Notes: generated from the letters alone by a model not told the origin. DNA of 43,485 nt from an uncultured Collinsella sp. (GCA_900543505.1 UQSB01000015.1:1-43485), one strand, 5' to 3'; counted from the stretch's first letter, positions 23,844 through 32,922 are shown. A program made the numbers and translations.

Positions 23844-26800
23844 ATGGCGAACACCCAGAACTATATTAACCACCTGCTGCAGAACACCGGCATTACGCCG
23901 GCATGCAGCGAAGAAGAGCGCTTGGCTGCCGAGGATATCGCTCAGATCTTCCGCAACCACGGCTTTGATCCCGAGGTTCAGGAGTTCAATGCCCCGGCGC
24001 CCAGTAGATTGGCATTTGCCGTTACCGGTATCCTTGCGTTTGCCGGCGCCCTGCTGATGGGCATCGGCGGCGGTATCGGCTTGGTCGGCACCTTGCTGGC
24101 CATTGTCGGTGCCGTACTCTACGTGCTCGAGCGCACGGGCCACCCCGTGGTTTCGCGCCTGGGTAAGACGGGCGTGAGCCAAAATGTCATTGCCTACCAC
24201 AAGGCCTCGGGCCCGCTTGCGTCTCCGCGCAACCGCCCGGTGGTCGTTGTCGCACACTACGACTCTCCCCGTGCTGAGCTGCTCGCCCGCGAGCCTTATG
24301 CTTCGTATCGTGCGCTCATCGCCAAGCTGTTGCCCGTTGCCACGGTTGCCCCCGCTGCCGTTGCCATCCTGCGTATCCTGCCGCTCCCCGGCGCGCTCAA
24401 GGTTCTGCTGTGGATTGTCGCGATCCTCGCTTCCCTCGTTGCACTTGCCAACGCGGCAAACATCATCTCTAACCGCCACATTCTTCCCTATACGTCCGGC
24501 GCGGTGTGCAACAAGTCTTCTGTCGCCGCCATGCTCGGCGTCATGGAAAACGTTGCTCCCTTCCAGGGCGAAAACGAGTTTCCCGACGATGTTCCGTTCG
24601 ATACCTATTTTGGGGAGCAGAAGCGTCGTGCCGAGGAGATGGCGCGCGCAGCGGCGGAGTATGCCGCGGCCCAGCAGCAAAACGACTACGGCAACACCAT
24701 CGAGTACGAAGAGCCTACCTACGCCGAGGACGAGTTCGGTCAGCCGACTGCTCCCGACGCTCAGACCGAGCCCGAACAGGGTGAGGCTTTCGACGAGCAG
24801 ATCGAGGGCTTTGAGGGTGCGTCTGCCGACGAGACGCTGATTGGCGCCATTGTGCCCGAGGATCAGAATCAGGCTGTCCAGGCCGAAGAGTTCAATGACG
24901 AGGTTCCCGCTGCCGAGCCGGCGGAGGAGCCTGTCGCGGCCGAGCCCGAGCCCAAGCTCTATCGCAATGCCGCCGGCAACATCCGCTTTGGTTCGGATGC
25001 CATCCGTGCGCTCGGAATGCTTCCCGAGTCCTGCACGCTCGATTACGAGGAGGGCGAGGAGCCGACGTTTGAGCCCGAGCCTGCCCCCGTCGTGACTGCG
25101 CCTGCGCCTGTTGCCACCGTGGATGATGAGTCTGCCGCGGTTACCGCTGCCGTTGCCGAGCCCGAGGCAGTGTCCGCGATCGATCCCGCGGCAGGACTGG
25201 ACATTTTGGCTCCCGCCGCGCCGGCGCAAGACGTTGCGGATGAGTCTGACGACGATTACGTTGAACAGCCGAGGCGCGTGTCTTACGAGAGCGATACTGA
25301 TTTCTCGGCCGAGATTCCCGCGGCAACGCCCCATGCCGATATTGCATCCGCGTTCTCTTCGATTGGCGCCAGCGCTTCCAACTTCTTTAAGGGCGCGCTT
25401 GCAAAGGGCAAGAAATTTGTCGACGATTTCGAAGAGAAGCGCGCTGCTGCACGCGAGGCTGCCGAGCAGGAAGCTATCGCTCAGCAGCAGGCAGCTGAGG
25501 CGGCACGTGAGCTCGCGGCGCAAGAGTTCGAGCAGAACGAGGCTATGCAGTCCGTGCCCGTCGACGCTGCCGAAGCTACGACGTCCTTTGAGTCCCAGCA
25601 ACCGGCGTCCGCGGATGTTGTTGAGGCGACGACGTCTTTCGAGGCTCAGCAGCACGTCGATAGCACCATGTCGTTTGATGCCGCGCAGTTCGATTCCACG
25701 ATAACGTTTGAAAAGCAAGGCACCGCGATTGCCGAGTCCCTTCCTGTTTCCGATGAGCAGGGCGACGCGGCAGACGATGACGAGCCTATTGATGCCGCCG
25801 CAATCCAAGATGCCGCCGAGGACGAGCCCGTCGAGGCCAACTCTGACGAAGAGCAATACGCAACAGCCGAGCAAGATGATTCGACCGAGGTCGAGCAGGA
25901 GGAAGTGCCTGCGGTTTCCGAGGTTCCCGAGACAGATGAGTCGAGGCCTTACTCCACGCAGATTTTCACCATGCCGACCCCGAGTGGTTCCGGTGCCACG
26001 GTTGCCGATGTTGCTCCCACCCAGGACGAAACGGTCGATTCCCTTATGGCCCAGATTTCCTCCCAGGCATCGCCGCGTCCGCAGATGAATGTTCCCGATC
26101 CGGCGTCAGCTCCGTCGCCTGCACCTTCCTCGTCTCCGCTGGCTTCGGTCCCCGATCCGTCGCTGCCGTCGATGAAGCAGACAAACGTTGCGTCTCGCAC
26201 GTCGCTGTTCGACCTTCCCGATCCCTCCGCACAGGTCAACGACCCCTTTGCTACCGCTCAGGGTCCCGAACCCACATCGGCACCCGTTGCGCCTCCTATG
26301 CCCGTTGCGCCGGGCGCACAGCCGATCGAGACCATTTCGGCTCCCGCCCCTGCGGCCCCCAAGTCTCGCAAGCGCGGCCTGGGCGGCCTGTTCGGTCGTA
26401 AAAAGAAAAACGAACAGGACAGCATGAGTGACTGGCTGGGCGTCGAAGACGATTACGATGCCAAGAAGTCCGGTCGCGGCATCGGTTCGTGGGATAATTT
26501 CGAGGACGATAACGATGGCTGGAAGGGCGGCGCTACGTCTTCCGACGGCGCTTCTTCCGAAGATATGCTCTCGGCTGTCGCCTCTATGGGTGACGATGAG
26601 CTGCTCGGTCACGATATCTGGTTTGTGGCAACGGGCGCCTCGGATTGTGATGGCGCCGGTATGAAGGCCTTCTTGGCTTCGCATCGCGATAAGCTCCGCG
26701 GCGTATTCTTCATCAATCTTGAATCCGTCGGCGCCGGTAGGCTTTCGGTGGTGACGGTCGAGGGCGAACAGCAGCTGCTCAAGGGCGATCGCCGCATCAT

Positions 26801-27041
26801 GAACCTGGTCAGCAAGGTGTGCAAGTCGTTCCATGTCGATTGTGGCGCGCTCGAGATGCCCTATGCCAAGACCGATGCCTATGCCGCGCTCGAGGCGAGC
26901 CGCCGAGCCCTCACCATCGCCGGCGTGGACGGCACGCGCCTGGCTTGCGCTCGTACCGAGGACGACCTGCCCCACAATGTCAACCCGACGAACATTGCCA
27001 CGGTATCCGAGGTCGTGACCGAGGTTATCCGCCGTTCGTAG
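23844..27041 (+). CDS. Membrane M28-like pseudopeptidase split by a long acidic linker
   Basis: A 1065-residue protein (ATG 23844, GGAG upstream). An M28 aminopeptidase fold is recognisable in two separated halves. The first is residues 1-240 with VVVVAHYDSP (H138, D140) and about four membrane segments (56-100, 165-215). The second is residues 915-1065 (IWFVATGASDCDG, INLESVG, NPTNIATVSEVV). Between them lie about 650 residues rich in Glu/Ala/Pro, with repeats such as EATTSFE/STMSFD/STITFE and a basic SRKRGLGGLFGRKKK patch. Expected metal and catalytic residues look lost: Asp to C222, the Glu-Glu pair to Ser-Asp (about 934-935), final His to R1037; E960 remains. Probably not a functional aminopeptidase. 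Role unknown. Confidence 0.8.
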   Translation: MANTQNYINHLLQNTGITPACSEEERLAAEDIAQIFRNHGFDPEVQEFNAPAPSRLAFAVTGILAFAGALLMGIGGGIGLVGTLLAIVGAVLYVLERTGHPVVSRLGKTGVSQNVIAYHKASGPLASPRNRPVVVVAHYDSPRAELLAREPYASYRALIAKLLPVATVAPAAVAILRILPLPGALKVLLWIVAILASLVALANAANIISNRHILPYTSGAVCNKSSVAAMLGVMENVAPFQGENEFPDDVPFDTYFGEQKRRAEEMARAAAEYAAAQQQNDYGNTIEYEEPTYAEDEFGQPTAPDAQTEPEQGEAFDEQIEGFEGASADETLIGAIVPEDQNQAVQAEEFNDEVPAAEPAEEPVAAEPEPKLYRNAAGNIRFGSDAIRALGMLPESCTLDYEEGEEPTFEPEPAPVVTAPAPVATVDDESAAVTAAVAEPEAVSAIDPAAGLDILAPAAPAQDVADESDDDYVEQPRRVSYESDTDFSAEIPAATPHADIASAFSSIGASASNFFKGALAKGKKFVDDFEEKRAAAREAAEQEAIAQQQAAEAARELAAQEFEQNEAMQSVPVDAAEATTSFESQQPASADVVEATTSFEAQQHVDSTMSFDAAQFDSTITFEKQGTAIAESLPVSDEQGDAADDDEPIDAAAIQDAAEDEPVEANSDEEQYATAEQDDSTEVEQEEVPAVSEVPETDESRPYSTQIFTMPTPSGSGATVADVAPTQDETVDSLMAQISSQASPRPQMNVPDPASAPSPAPSSSPLASVPDPSLPSMKQTNVASRTSLFDLPDPSAQVNDPFATAQGPEPTSAPVAPPMPVAPGAQPIETISAPAPAAPKSRKRGLGGLFGRKKKNEQDSMSDWLGVEDDYDAKKSGRGIGSWDNFEDDNDGWKGGATSSDGASSEDMLSAVASMGDDELLGHDIWFVATGASDCDGAGMKAFLASHRDKLRGVFFINLESVGAGRLSVVTVEGEQQLLKGDRRIMNLVSKVCKSFHVDCGALEMPYAKTDAYAALEASRRALTIAGVDGTRLACARTEDDLPHNVNPTNIATVSEVVTEVIRRS

Positions 27042-27062
27042 ACGGAGCTCTAAGGAGTCAAC

Positions 27063-27281
27063 GTGTTTTCGTATATTAAGCGCCATTGGCCTGTCTACGT
27101 GATTTTGACCTTGATTGCCATTGCGTTAGGGTTTGGAGCTGCCTACATCGTGGGCGCGAAGGGCTCGACCCCCGCCTCCGCAATCAGCGAAGAGGTGGAG
27201 CAAAAACAGAGCACGGGTGCCGATGGGATTCCTGAGTCCGAGCAAGCAATCGTTGATGGTGGATCTTCGTCTGCAGAGTAG
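27063..27281 (+). CDS. Small single-pass membrane protein, partner of the M28-like gene
   Basis: 72 residues with a GTG start at 27063 and AAGGAG upstream. Residues 10-31 are one hydrophobic segment (VYVILTLIAIALGFGAAYIVGA); the C-terminal 40 residues are acidic and polar. It starts 21 bases after the M28-like gene and is followed by a terminator, so the two form an operon. No family recognised. Confidence 0.75.
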   Translation: MFSYIKRHWPVYVILTLIAIALGFGAAYIVGAKGSTPASAISEEVEQKQSTGADGIPESEQAIVDGGSSSAE

Positions 27282-27302
27282 ATGCGACGATTTAAATGAC
27301 TG

Positions 27303-27340
27303 AAAGCGGGCGAGCCGGGGGACTGGCTCCCCCGCCTTTT
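27303..27340 (+). terminator. Terminator after the M28-like operon
   Basis: A stem of GCGGG/CCCGC and GAGCC/GGCTC interrupted by one C-C mismatch, loop 27317-27324, followed by TTTT. It lies tail-to-tail with the end of the adhesin gene. Confidence 0.7.
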
Positions 27341-27347
27341 CATCGCG

Positions 27348-30300
27348 CTAGCGCTTCTTTGGGATTGACCTAAGGCGAGCGAACCATAGGGCTGCGGCAC
27401 CCGAGGTCAGGAGCGCGGTGATGCAAGCGGCGATGGGAGCTGATCCTGTTGCCGGTAGGTCCTGCGGTAGGGTACAGCGTTGAATGACACTGTCCTCGTC
27501 ATGTGACTCAAGTTTATCGCCGCCGCCGTTGCGGCAAAGATCGACGCGTGCGCTGTTGGTGAGTGCAGTTTGGGGTGTGTAAGCCGACGTTGCCTGCATG
27601 TGCACGACTGCGCCCCGAGCATCTGTGCCAAGGATTGCTTTGGCATCGTCAAGGTCGTCGTGCTCATCTTTGAGATCATCACGGGTCCAAGAATCCGTAT
27701 CGCTTCGAGTCGTAAAGTCGGCGGCTACCGCACCGTATTCAATGCGAATGCCCGTCACGACGGTATTGGATGCAAGGTCGAGTTCTTTCGCCTCGAGTGT
27801 GGCGGATTCCGTGGTCGAGACATCCGCCTTCCAGAGGTGCCAGCCGTCGTAATCGACGAGGCGGCAATCTTCACCCAGACTCTCTTTTACTTCGTCGGAC
27901 TCAAGCCAAGGATTTTCGTGCCCATCGCCAAGAGTCGCGTTTGCCGGCTCATCGACGTCTGTCGAGTCCAACGGCGTCGTGCGATACCACACGTTGCACA
28001 GACCGTTGAGGTCGCCGATGGCGACGGGGGTTTCGATTGAGACGAATCTCGCCGTGCCGTCTTTGGCGCACTCAAGATCATCGGTAATCGTAAACTCATC
28101 AACCCAAGTAGCGGAATCGTTTCGAGCATCGATGGTATAGGAGAAAAGCCCATCCGTATTGGTTTGCATCGCGGCGCGGTTTTTTCCATCGCCGTTAGCC
28201 AACAGACCCTTCCCGATAGGTTGGACAAGTTCCTGACGCTTGTCGACCTGTCCTTTGATCTCGATGGGCGCATCCTTCATCGCGACGGATTGGACTTCTC
28301 CCGTATCCTTTATTTCAAACGTTATCTCCTCGGCAAGGTCATAGGTCCGCGGAGACATCGTTTCGCGCAACGAGTAGGTGCCGGGTGCAAGATGTTCGAT
28401 GCGGTGCGGCTTGTCGGATGAGGTCCAGGAGTCTATTTCGGTTTTATCGGGACCATATAAGGTGAGCTGTGCGCCTTTCACTTCCTGCTCTCCGCTTGCA
28501 TCGACCTTGGAGATATCAACCTTGGTGTAATCGTCGGATACGTTAAGCCGTGCTTCCACAACGGGTGTTTTCTGGTCGGCATAGGTAAGGTCGACGATAT
28601 GGTGCGTCCGGTCGAGTAAGAAGCCGGTCGGCGCTTGAGTCTCGACAACCTCGTAGCGTGCGGTGCCAGATCCCAGCGGGAGGTCGTCCGCGCGTGCTTC
28701 TCCAGTTTCATCCGTCGTGACGGTAGCGACAGTCTCACCGTCGAGCGCGGCAATGCTACCGTCGGGGCGCACGATATCACCTGAGGCACGGATCTCAAAG
28801 GTGGCGCCCGCGAGGCTGCTGCCGTCTACGGCATCGGTTTTAACGATCCTGATGTTTCCGGTCGCGGCGTGGTCATAATACGAGGCGATTGCAACGGGCG
28901 TTAGGTTCATGTCGGCGGGTATGTTTACCTCGATCTTTTCGCCGACAAGATAGGGCTCTTTGGCCGAGGTTTCGCGTACATAATAGGTGCCCGGCACGAG
29001 CGATTCGGGCAGTGTGACGGTCCCGGTCGCGTCAGTCGTAAAGGTGTCCATTACGTTATGTGCTGGATACCAGCAAGTTTGTGAGACAGGTTCGTGATTG
29101 CTGTCGAGGAGTTGGAAGGTGAATCCGGCTAGTGGAACAGAAGCGCCTGTTTGGGCATCGCGTTTTACAATCTGGAGATGCGTCGACAGAGCGTGGTTGT
29201 CCACGATATATTGAAGCTCGGCGCCGTTGGAAATCTGATTGGCCCCGACGGTCCATTCCCCTGCACGTTTAAAACCCTCGGGGACGGTTTCCGGAACCTC
29301 GCGAACCGTGTAGCCGGCGCGGTCGTATGGGATGGCTCCGCGGACACCGGCGGGTCGCTTGCCTGCGCCAAACCATGCTTCTGACTGATCTTTGGTGGAG
29401 GCAAAGCCATAGATGTTTGTGGTCAGTGTGCCAACAACCTGCTGAGAGCTGTTGCTGACAACCTCAAAGACAACACCTCCCGCCGGCTGCTCCAGGCCGG
29501 ATTGGTCGCTATTGCCGTAGTCCTTGAATTTGGAAATCTCAAGGTCAAACGCAATGGGGATATCGGAAACGCGAGATTCGATCTCGACCACGCCTGAATC
29601 GCCGAGCTGGTCGGCTCCAACGGTATAGGTCCAGCTGTCGTTGGATGGCAGGTAGCCCTCGGGGGCTTTTGATTCGTAGATGGTAAAGGTTCCTAGGGGG
29701 ACATCGGTGAGGGTAGCTCGACCGCTTTCATCGGTTGTGAGGGTTTGCGCCCATCCGGGGGCGGATTGCGACACGCACGTGAACTCTGCTCCCGCAAGTG
29801 AAGCTCCAGCCTGGGGTCCGGCATTCGTCGCGGCATCGAGTTTTACGACATGCAGGGTGATGGTGCCGGGTTGTTCATCAACGGCGACCTGTCCACCGTC
29901 ATTCCCCGTGGTAAAGGCGATGCGATCACGACGGGGGACATAGCCGGCCGGCGCCTTTGTTTCAACTAGGTAGTATGCCGTGTTGGGCAGAAGTGCTGCC
30001 TGCGCTCGACCGTTGCTGTCCATCTGGATGGTGCCGACACGCGCGCCGCTGGCGCTCTCAAAAACATCGAATGTTGCCCCGTCAAACTCATAGGTATTGT
30101 TTCCGCTGGTAATAACGGTGTTCGCAGACTGCTTTTGGAAGGAAACAGAGACCGTCGGCAGTACATAGAGCATGTCTTGACGTTTACTGCCGCCCGATAC
30201 GGCTCCTAGATAGCGCCGCGCGCGGTGCGGAGCGGCTTTGATGCTTCCTGATTTTGCGCTGTCGTGGAGCCATCGCGCAGCCGCCACGACTTCATTGTCG

Positions 30301-30779
30301 GCGGTAAAGTGTCCGCTCTTGGTTTTACCCTGAGCGGTCGTGTAGGAGTAGGTGCCGTCGACATGGGTAGTGCCGTTGAACATCCATACGGCAAGCTGGG
30401 TGGCGGCGCGGGCGCGATCGGGTGAAAGATGGTAACCGCCAAACGACGTGGCGGTAGGATATCCGTGACAAACGATTGCCGCGAACTCGTCGTCGAGCCA
30501 CACCCAGCCTTGATCAAAGTTGAGCCATGGGCCGCCCGGCTTGGTGGGGCCGGGGCGCTCCTGGTTCATGCAGTAGGCAATCGAGGCGTCTTGAGCTTCA
30601 TACTTGCCGATGAAGAAGGGCCCACAATCATCGCTAATAGTGCGGAAGCCGAGCTGGTCGTAGCCATCGACGGCAAATGCGGCTCCCGGTGCCAGGCAGC
30701 CGAAAAGCAGGAAGAGGAGCAGGAGCAGCGGACCTGTTGCGATTGCGCTGTGGACAGAGTGCGTGGGTGCGTTGGACAT
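27348..30779 (-). CDS. LPxTG cell-wall adhesin with thioester domain and Cna-B/SpaA repeats
   Basis: A 1143-residue surface protein (ATG 30779, AAGGAG upstream). Residues 1-36 are a signal peptide. Residues about 40-205 are a thioester domain: Cys70 in IAYCMN and Gln128 in the TQLAVW motif should form an internal Cys-Gln thioester used to bind host amines covalently (known for TQxA adhesins). About six SpaA/Cna-B beta domains follow (209-306, 307-405, 409-530, 533-640, 641-750, 752-838), with lysines in VVKLDA, IVKRDA, IVKTDA, ISKVDA and glutamates in VETKAP, YESKAP, VRETSA that suggest isopeptide bonds. A C-terminal domain (about 841-1100) precedes LPATG (1108-1112), a hydrophobic segment and a basic tail. 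No sortase gene is in the window. Confidence 0.93.
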   Translation of the reverse strand: MSNAPTHSVHSAIATGPLLLLLFLLFGCLAPGAAFAVDGYDQLGFRTISDDCGPFFIGKYEAQDASIAYCMNQERPGPTKPGGPWLNFDQGWVWLDDEFAAIVCHGYPTATSFGGYHLSPDRARAATQLAVWMFNGTTHVDGTYSYTTAQGKTKSGHFTADNEVVAAARWLHDSAKSGSIKAAPHRARRYLGAVSGGSKRQDMLYVLPTVSVSFQKQSANTVITSGNNTYEFDGATFDVFESASGARVGTIQMDSNGRAQAALLPNTAYYLVETKAPAGYVPRRDRIAFTTGNDGGQVAVDEQPGTITLHVVKLDAATNAGPQAGASLAGAEFTCVSQSAPGWAQTLTTDESGRATLTDVPLGTFTIYESKAPEGYLPSNDSWTYTVGADQLGDSGVVEIESRVSDIPIAFDLEISKFKDYGNSDQSGLEQPAGGVVFEVVSNSSQQVVGTLTTNIYGFASTKDQSEAWFGAGKRPAGVRGAIPYDRAGYTVREVPETVPEGFKRAGEWTVGANQISNGAELQYIVDNHALSTHLQIVKRDAQTGASVPLAGFTFQLLDSNHEPVSQTCWYPAHNVMDTFTTDATGTVTLPESLVPGTYYVRETSAKEPYLVGEKIEVNIPADMNLTPVAIASYYDHAATGNIRIVKTDAVDGSSLAGATFEIRASGDIVRPDGSIAALDGETVATVTTDETGEARADDLPLGSGTARYEVVETQAPTGFLLDRTHHIVDLTYADQKTPVVEARLNVSDDYTKVDISKVDASGEQEVKGAQLTLYGPDKTEIDSWTSSDKPHRIEHLAPGTYSLRETMSPRTYDLAEEITFEIKDTGEVQSVAMKDAPIEIKGQVDKRQELVQPIGKGLLANGDGKNRAAMQTNTDGLFSYTIDARNDSATWVDEFTITDDLECAKDGTARFVSIETPVAIGDLNGLCNVWYRTTPLDSTDVDEPANATLGDGHENPWLESDEVKESLGEDCRLVDYDGWHLWKADVSTTESATLEAKELDLASNTVVTGIRIEYGAVAADFTTRSDTDSWTRDDLKDEHDDLDDAKAILGTDARGAVVHMQATSAYTPQTALTNSARVDLCRNGGGDKLESHDEDSVIQRCTLPQDLPATGSAPIAACITALLTSGAAALWFARLRSIPKKR

Positions 30780-31033
30780 GGCTGCTCCTTATCCCTCGTG
30801 CGCCGCATGGGGAGGCCGCGGCGCTTGGGATGAGGCTACCGCCATGGTTCATGCGGGTAAGTACCAGAAGCTGACCAAAAGCTTGCCCGATTTCTGACAA
30901 ATCGAGCTCAAATACAATAATCAGATAAAAGTACAGGTAGAAGATGGTAAGAAAAGAAAGACAAAGGTCCTCATCTCCACAATTGACGCGATTTTCAAAC
31001 GAATCTCCACAGCTAAAACAAGCATCACCACCC
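30780..31033. other. Intergenic stretch with no gene
   Basis: AT-richer DNA upstream of the adhesin gene and before tRNA-Gly. It should contain the adhesin promoter on the minus strand, but I could not select one. A small inverted repeat CGATTT-CTGAC-AAATCG is at 30888-30904. No coding potential supported. Confidence 0.5.
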
Positions 31034-31063
31034 TTGTATCGAACAAGACAACCGCGTTATACT
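31034..31063 (+). promoter_or_regulatory. Promoter of tRNA-Gly
   Basis: TTGTAT (31034-31039), 18-bp spacer, TATACT (31058-31063); the tRNA begins 14 bases after the -10. Confidence 0.7.
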
Positions 31064-31076
31064 AGCCAACACATAA

Positions 31077-31151
31077 GCGGGCATCGCCAAGTGGTAAGGC
31101 ATCAGCTTCCCAAGCTGACACTCGCGGGTTCGAGTCCCGTTGCCCGCTCCA
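31077..31151 (+). tRNA. tRNA-Gly (anticodon CCC), CCA encoded
   Basis: Cloverleaf by eye: acceptor GCGGGCA with TGCCCGC, anticodon stem CAGC/GCTG with loop TTCCCAA giving anticodon CCC, T-arm GCGGGTTCGAGTCCCGT, discriminator T and encoded CCA (31149-31151). It is followed by a terminator and then by two segments each ending in a copy of its 3' end. Confidence 0.95.
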
Positions 31152-31161
31152 TTCGAATTTC

Positions 31162-31194
31162 AGGCACGGTAACGTTTCGTTACTGTGCCTTTTT
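31162..31194 (+). terminator. Terminator of tRNA-Gly
   Basis: A 13-bp stem (31162-31174 with 31178-31190, one G-T pair, loop TTT) followed by four more T residues. Confidence 0.93.
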
Positions 31195-31205
31195 CAATAA
31201 AGTGC

Positions 31206-31340
31206 CGGGACTCGAACCCGACAGGGTGCGAGCGTTAAATAAACGCGAAGCGTTTATAGCGAGCAGGCAAGGTCGCCGATAGGCGACCGCAGCCGGTACG
31301 GATTTGCGAAGCAAATACGCGGACGTCCCGTTGCCCGCTC
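31206..31340 (+). repeat. tRNA-tail element, copy 1 after tRNA-Gly
   Basis: Starts with CGGGACTCGAACCCG (31206-31220), the exact reverse complement of the tRNA-Gly T-arm at 31125-31139. It ends with GTCCCGTTGCCCGCTC (31325-31340), an exact copy of tRNA-Gly 31134-31149. Between are three hairpins: 31240-31256 and 31302-31316, both capped by GCGAAGC, and 31271-31288. The internal sequence is clearly similar to the element after tRNA-Lys (42839-42960). No ORF of note. See findings. Confidence 0.8.
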
Positions 31341-31472
31341 TATCAGCCAAGGGGGATGCTGGGACACTCGGTTCGATCCGGTCTCCTTCGACGGCTTTGA
31401 GGACCGGGGCATGCTGACCACAGCCGGCGTGCGTCCGCGACGCGGACGCACAGACGTCCCGTTGCCCGCTCC
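31341..31472 (+). repeat. tRNA-tail element, copy 2 after tRNA-Gly
   Basis: Ends with GTCCCGTTGCCCGCTCC (31456-31472), a 17-base exact copy of tRNA-Gly 31134-31150, preceded as in copy 1 by CAGCCGG, a hairpin (10-bp stem, 31429-31451) and GACGTCC. The 5' part differs from copy 1 and contains CGGTTCGATCCGG, a weaker T-arm-like sequence. It lies directly after copy 1, giving a tandem. Confidence 0.7.
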
Positions 31473-31525
31473 TGCTTCAAAATGTTAGGTTCATGCCTGC
31501 TGCCCATACTTGCACCTGCGCACGG

Positions 31526-31531
31526 TACAAT
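31526..31531 (+). promoter_or_regulatory. Candidate -10 of purB
   Basis: TACAAT, the same -10 hexamer as rpmH and tRNA-Lys. No convincing -35 was found at the right spacing. It would give a leader of about 38 bases. Confidence 0.4.
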
Positions 31532-31575
31532 GGTTGGGTTACGACCAACGTGCCAATAACCAAAAAGGAGCCGCT

Positions 31576-32922
31576 ATGATCGATCGCTATACCCGCCCGG
31601 AGATGGGACACATCTTCTCCCTCGAGAACAAGTACGCCATTTGGCAGGAGATCGAGGTCCTGGCCTGCGAGGCCCAGGCGGAGCTCGGCAAGATCGGCAT
31701 TTCTAAAAACGAAGCCCAGTGGATCCGCGACCACGCCAACTTTGAGAAGGCAAAGGTCGATGAGATCGAGGAGGTCACGCGCCACGATGTCATCGCCTTC
31801 CTGACCAACATGAAGGAGTACATCGACGCCGATGTTCCCGAGGGCGACCCCAAGCCCAGCCGCTGGGTTCACTACGGTATGACCAGCTCCGACCTGGGTG
31901 ATACTGCTCTGTGCTATCAGCTTACTCAGGCGTGTGACCTGATTATCGAGGACGTCAAGAAGCTCGGCGTGATCTGCAAGCGCCGCGCCTTCGAGGAGCG
32001 CAATACGCTTTGCGCTGGCCGCACCCATGGCATCCATGCTGAGCCGATGACCTTCGGCATGAAGTTTGGCTCTTGGGCATGGGAACTCAAGCGCGACCTT
32101 GATCGTCTTGAGGATGCTCGCAAGAACGTTGCCTTCGGTGCCATCTCCGGTGCCGTCGGCACCTACAGCTCCATCGAGCCGTTCGTCGAGGAGTACGTCT
32201 GTGAGCACCTGGGTCTGGTTCACGACCCGCTGTCCACGCAGGTCATCAGCCGCGATCACCACGCCTATCTTGCCGGCGTGCTTGCCACTACAGCGGCCAC
32301 CTGCGAGCGCATCGCGACCGAGGTCCGCAACCTGCAGAAGACCGATACACTCGAGGCCGAGGAGCCCTTCCGCAAGGGCCAAAAGGGCAGCTCCGCCATG
32401 CCGCACAAGCGCAACCCCATCACCATGGAGAAGGTCTGCGGTCTGTCGCGCGTCGTGAAGTCCAACGCCCAGGTCGCCTTCGACAACGTCGCCCTGTGGC
32501 ACGAGCGCGACATTTCGCACTCTTCCGCCGAGCGTGTCGCCCAGGCCGATAGCTTCATCGCGCTTGACCATATGTTCCAGTGCCTCATTCGCGTTATCGA
32601 CGGCCTGCAGCTGTATCCGGCCCGCATGATGGCCAATCTCAACAAGACCCGCGGCCTCATCTTCTCCTCCAAGGTCCTGCTTGCCCTTGTCGATACGGGT
32701 ATCACCCGCGAGGATGCGTACTCCATTGTGCAGGAGAACGCCATGGCCACCTGGCACGAGGTGCAGGATTGTGTCTCTGGCCCCACCTTTAAGGAGCGTC
32801 TCGAGGCCGATCCGCGCTGCACCGTCAGCCAGGAGAAGCTCGACGAGATTTTTGATCCGTGGGACTTCCTCACCCGCATCGATACGGTCTTCGATCGCCT
32901 GGAGCAGCTGAGCTTCGAGTAG
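31576..32922 (+). CDS. purB: Adenylosuccinate lyase
   Basis: Acts twice in purine synthesis: SAICAR to AICAR plus fumarate, and adenylosuccinate to AMP plus fumarate. The 448-residue protein (ATG 31576, AAGGAG upstream) has the fumarase/aspartase-superfamily signature GSSAMPHKRNP at 271-281, the TSSDLGDTA substrate loop and a catalytic-base region CAGRTHGIHAEPMTFG. It is the only gene of its transcript and ends in a terminator. purC, an earlier step of the same pathway, lies 7 kb downstream. Confidence 0.97.
   Translation: MIDRYTRPEMGHIFSLENKYAIWQEIEVLACEAQAELGKIGISKNEAQWIRDHANFEKAKVDEIEEVTRHDVIAFLTNMKEYIDADVPEGDPKPSRWVHYGMTSSDLGDTALCYQLTQACDLIIEDVKKLGVICKRRAFEERNTLCAGRTHGIHAEPMTFGMKFGSWAWELKRDLDRLEDARKNVAFGAISGAVGTYSSIEPFVEEYVCEHLGLVHDPLSTQVISRDHHAYLAGVLATTAATCERIATEVRNLQKTDTLEAEEPFRKGQKGSSAMPHKRNPITMEKVCGLSRVVKSNAQVAFDNVALWHERDISHSSAERVAQADSFIALDHMFQCLIRVIDGLQLYPARMMANLNKTRGLIFSSKVLLALVDTGITREDAYSIVQENAMATWHEVQDCVSGPTFKERLEADPRCTVSQEKLDEIFDPWDFLTRIDTVFDRLEQLSFE

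Noticed and set aside
31206..31220. A second tRNA gene on the minus strand
   Set aside because: Only the T-arm is present; no acceptor, D-arm or anticodon arm could be found around it.
31206..31472. Hairpin-rich region as a CRISPR array
   Set aside because: The repeated part is only the tRNA 3' end, twice, with unequal spacing and no regular spacers or cas genes.
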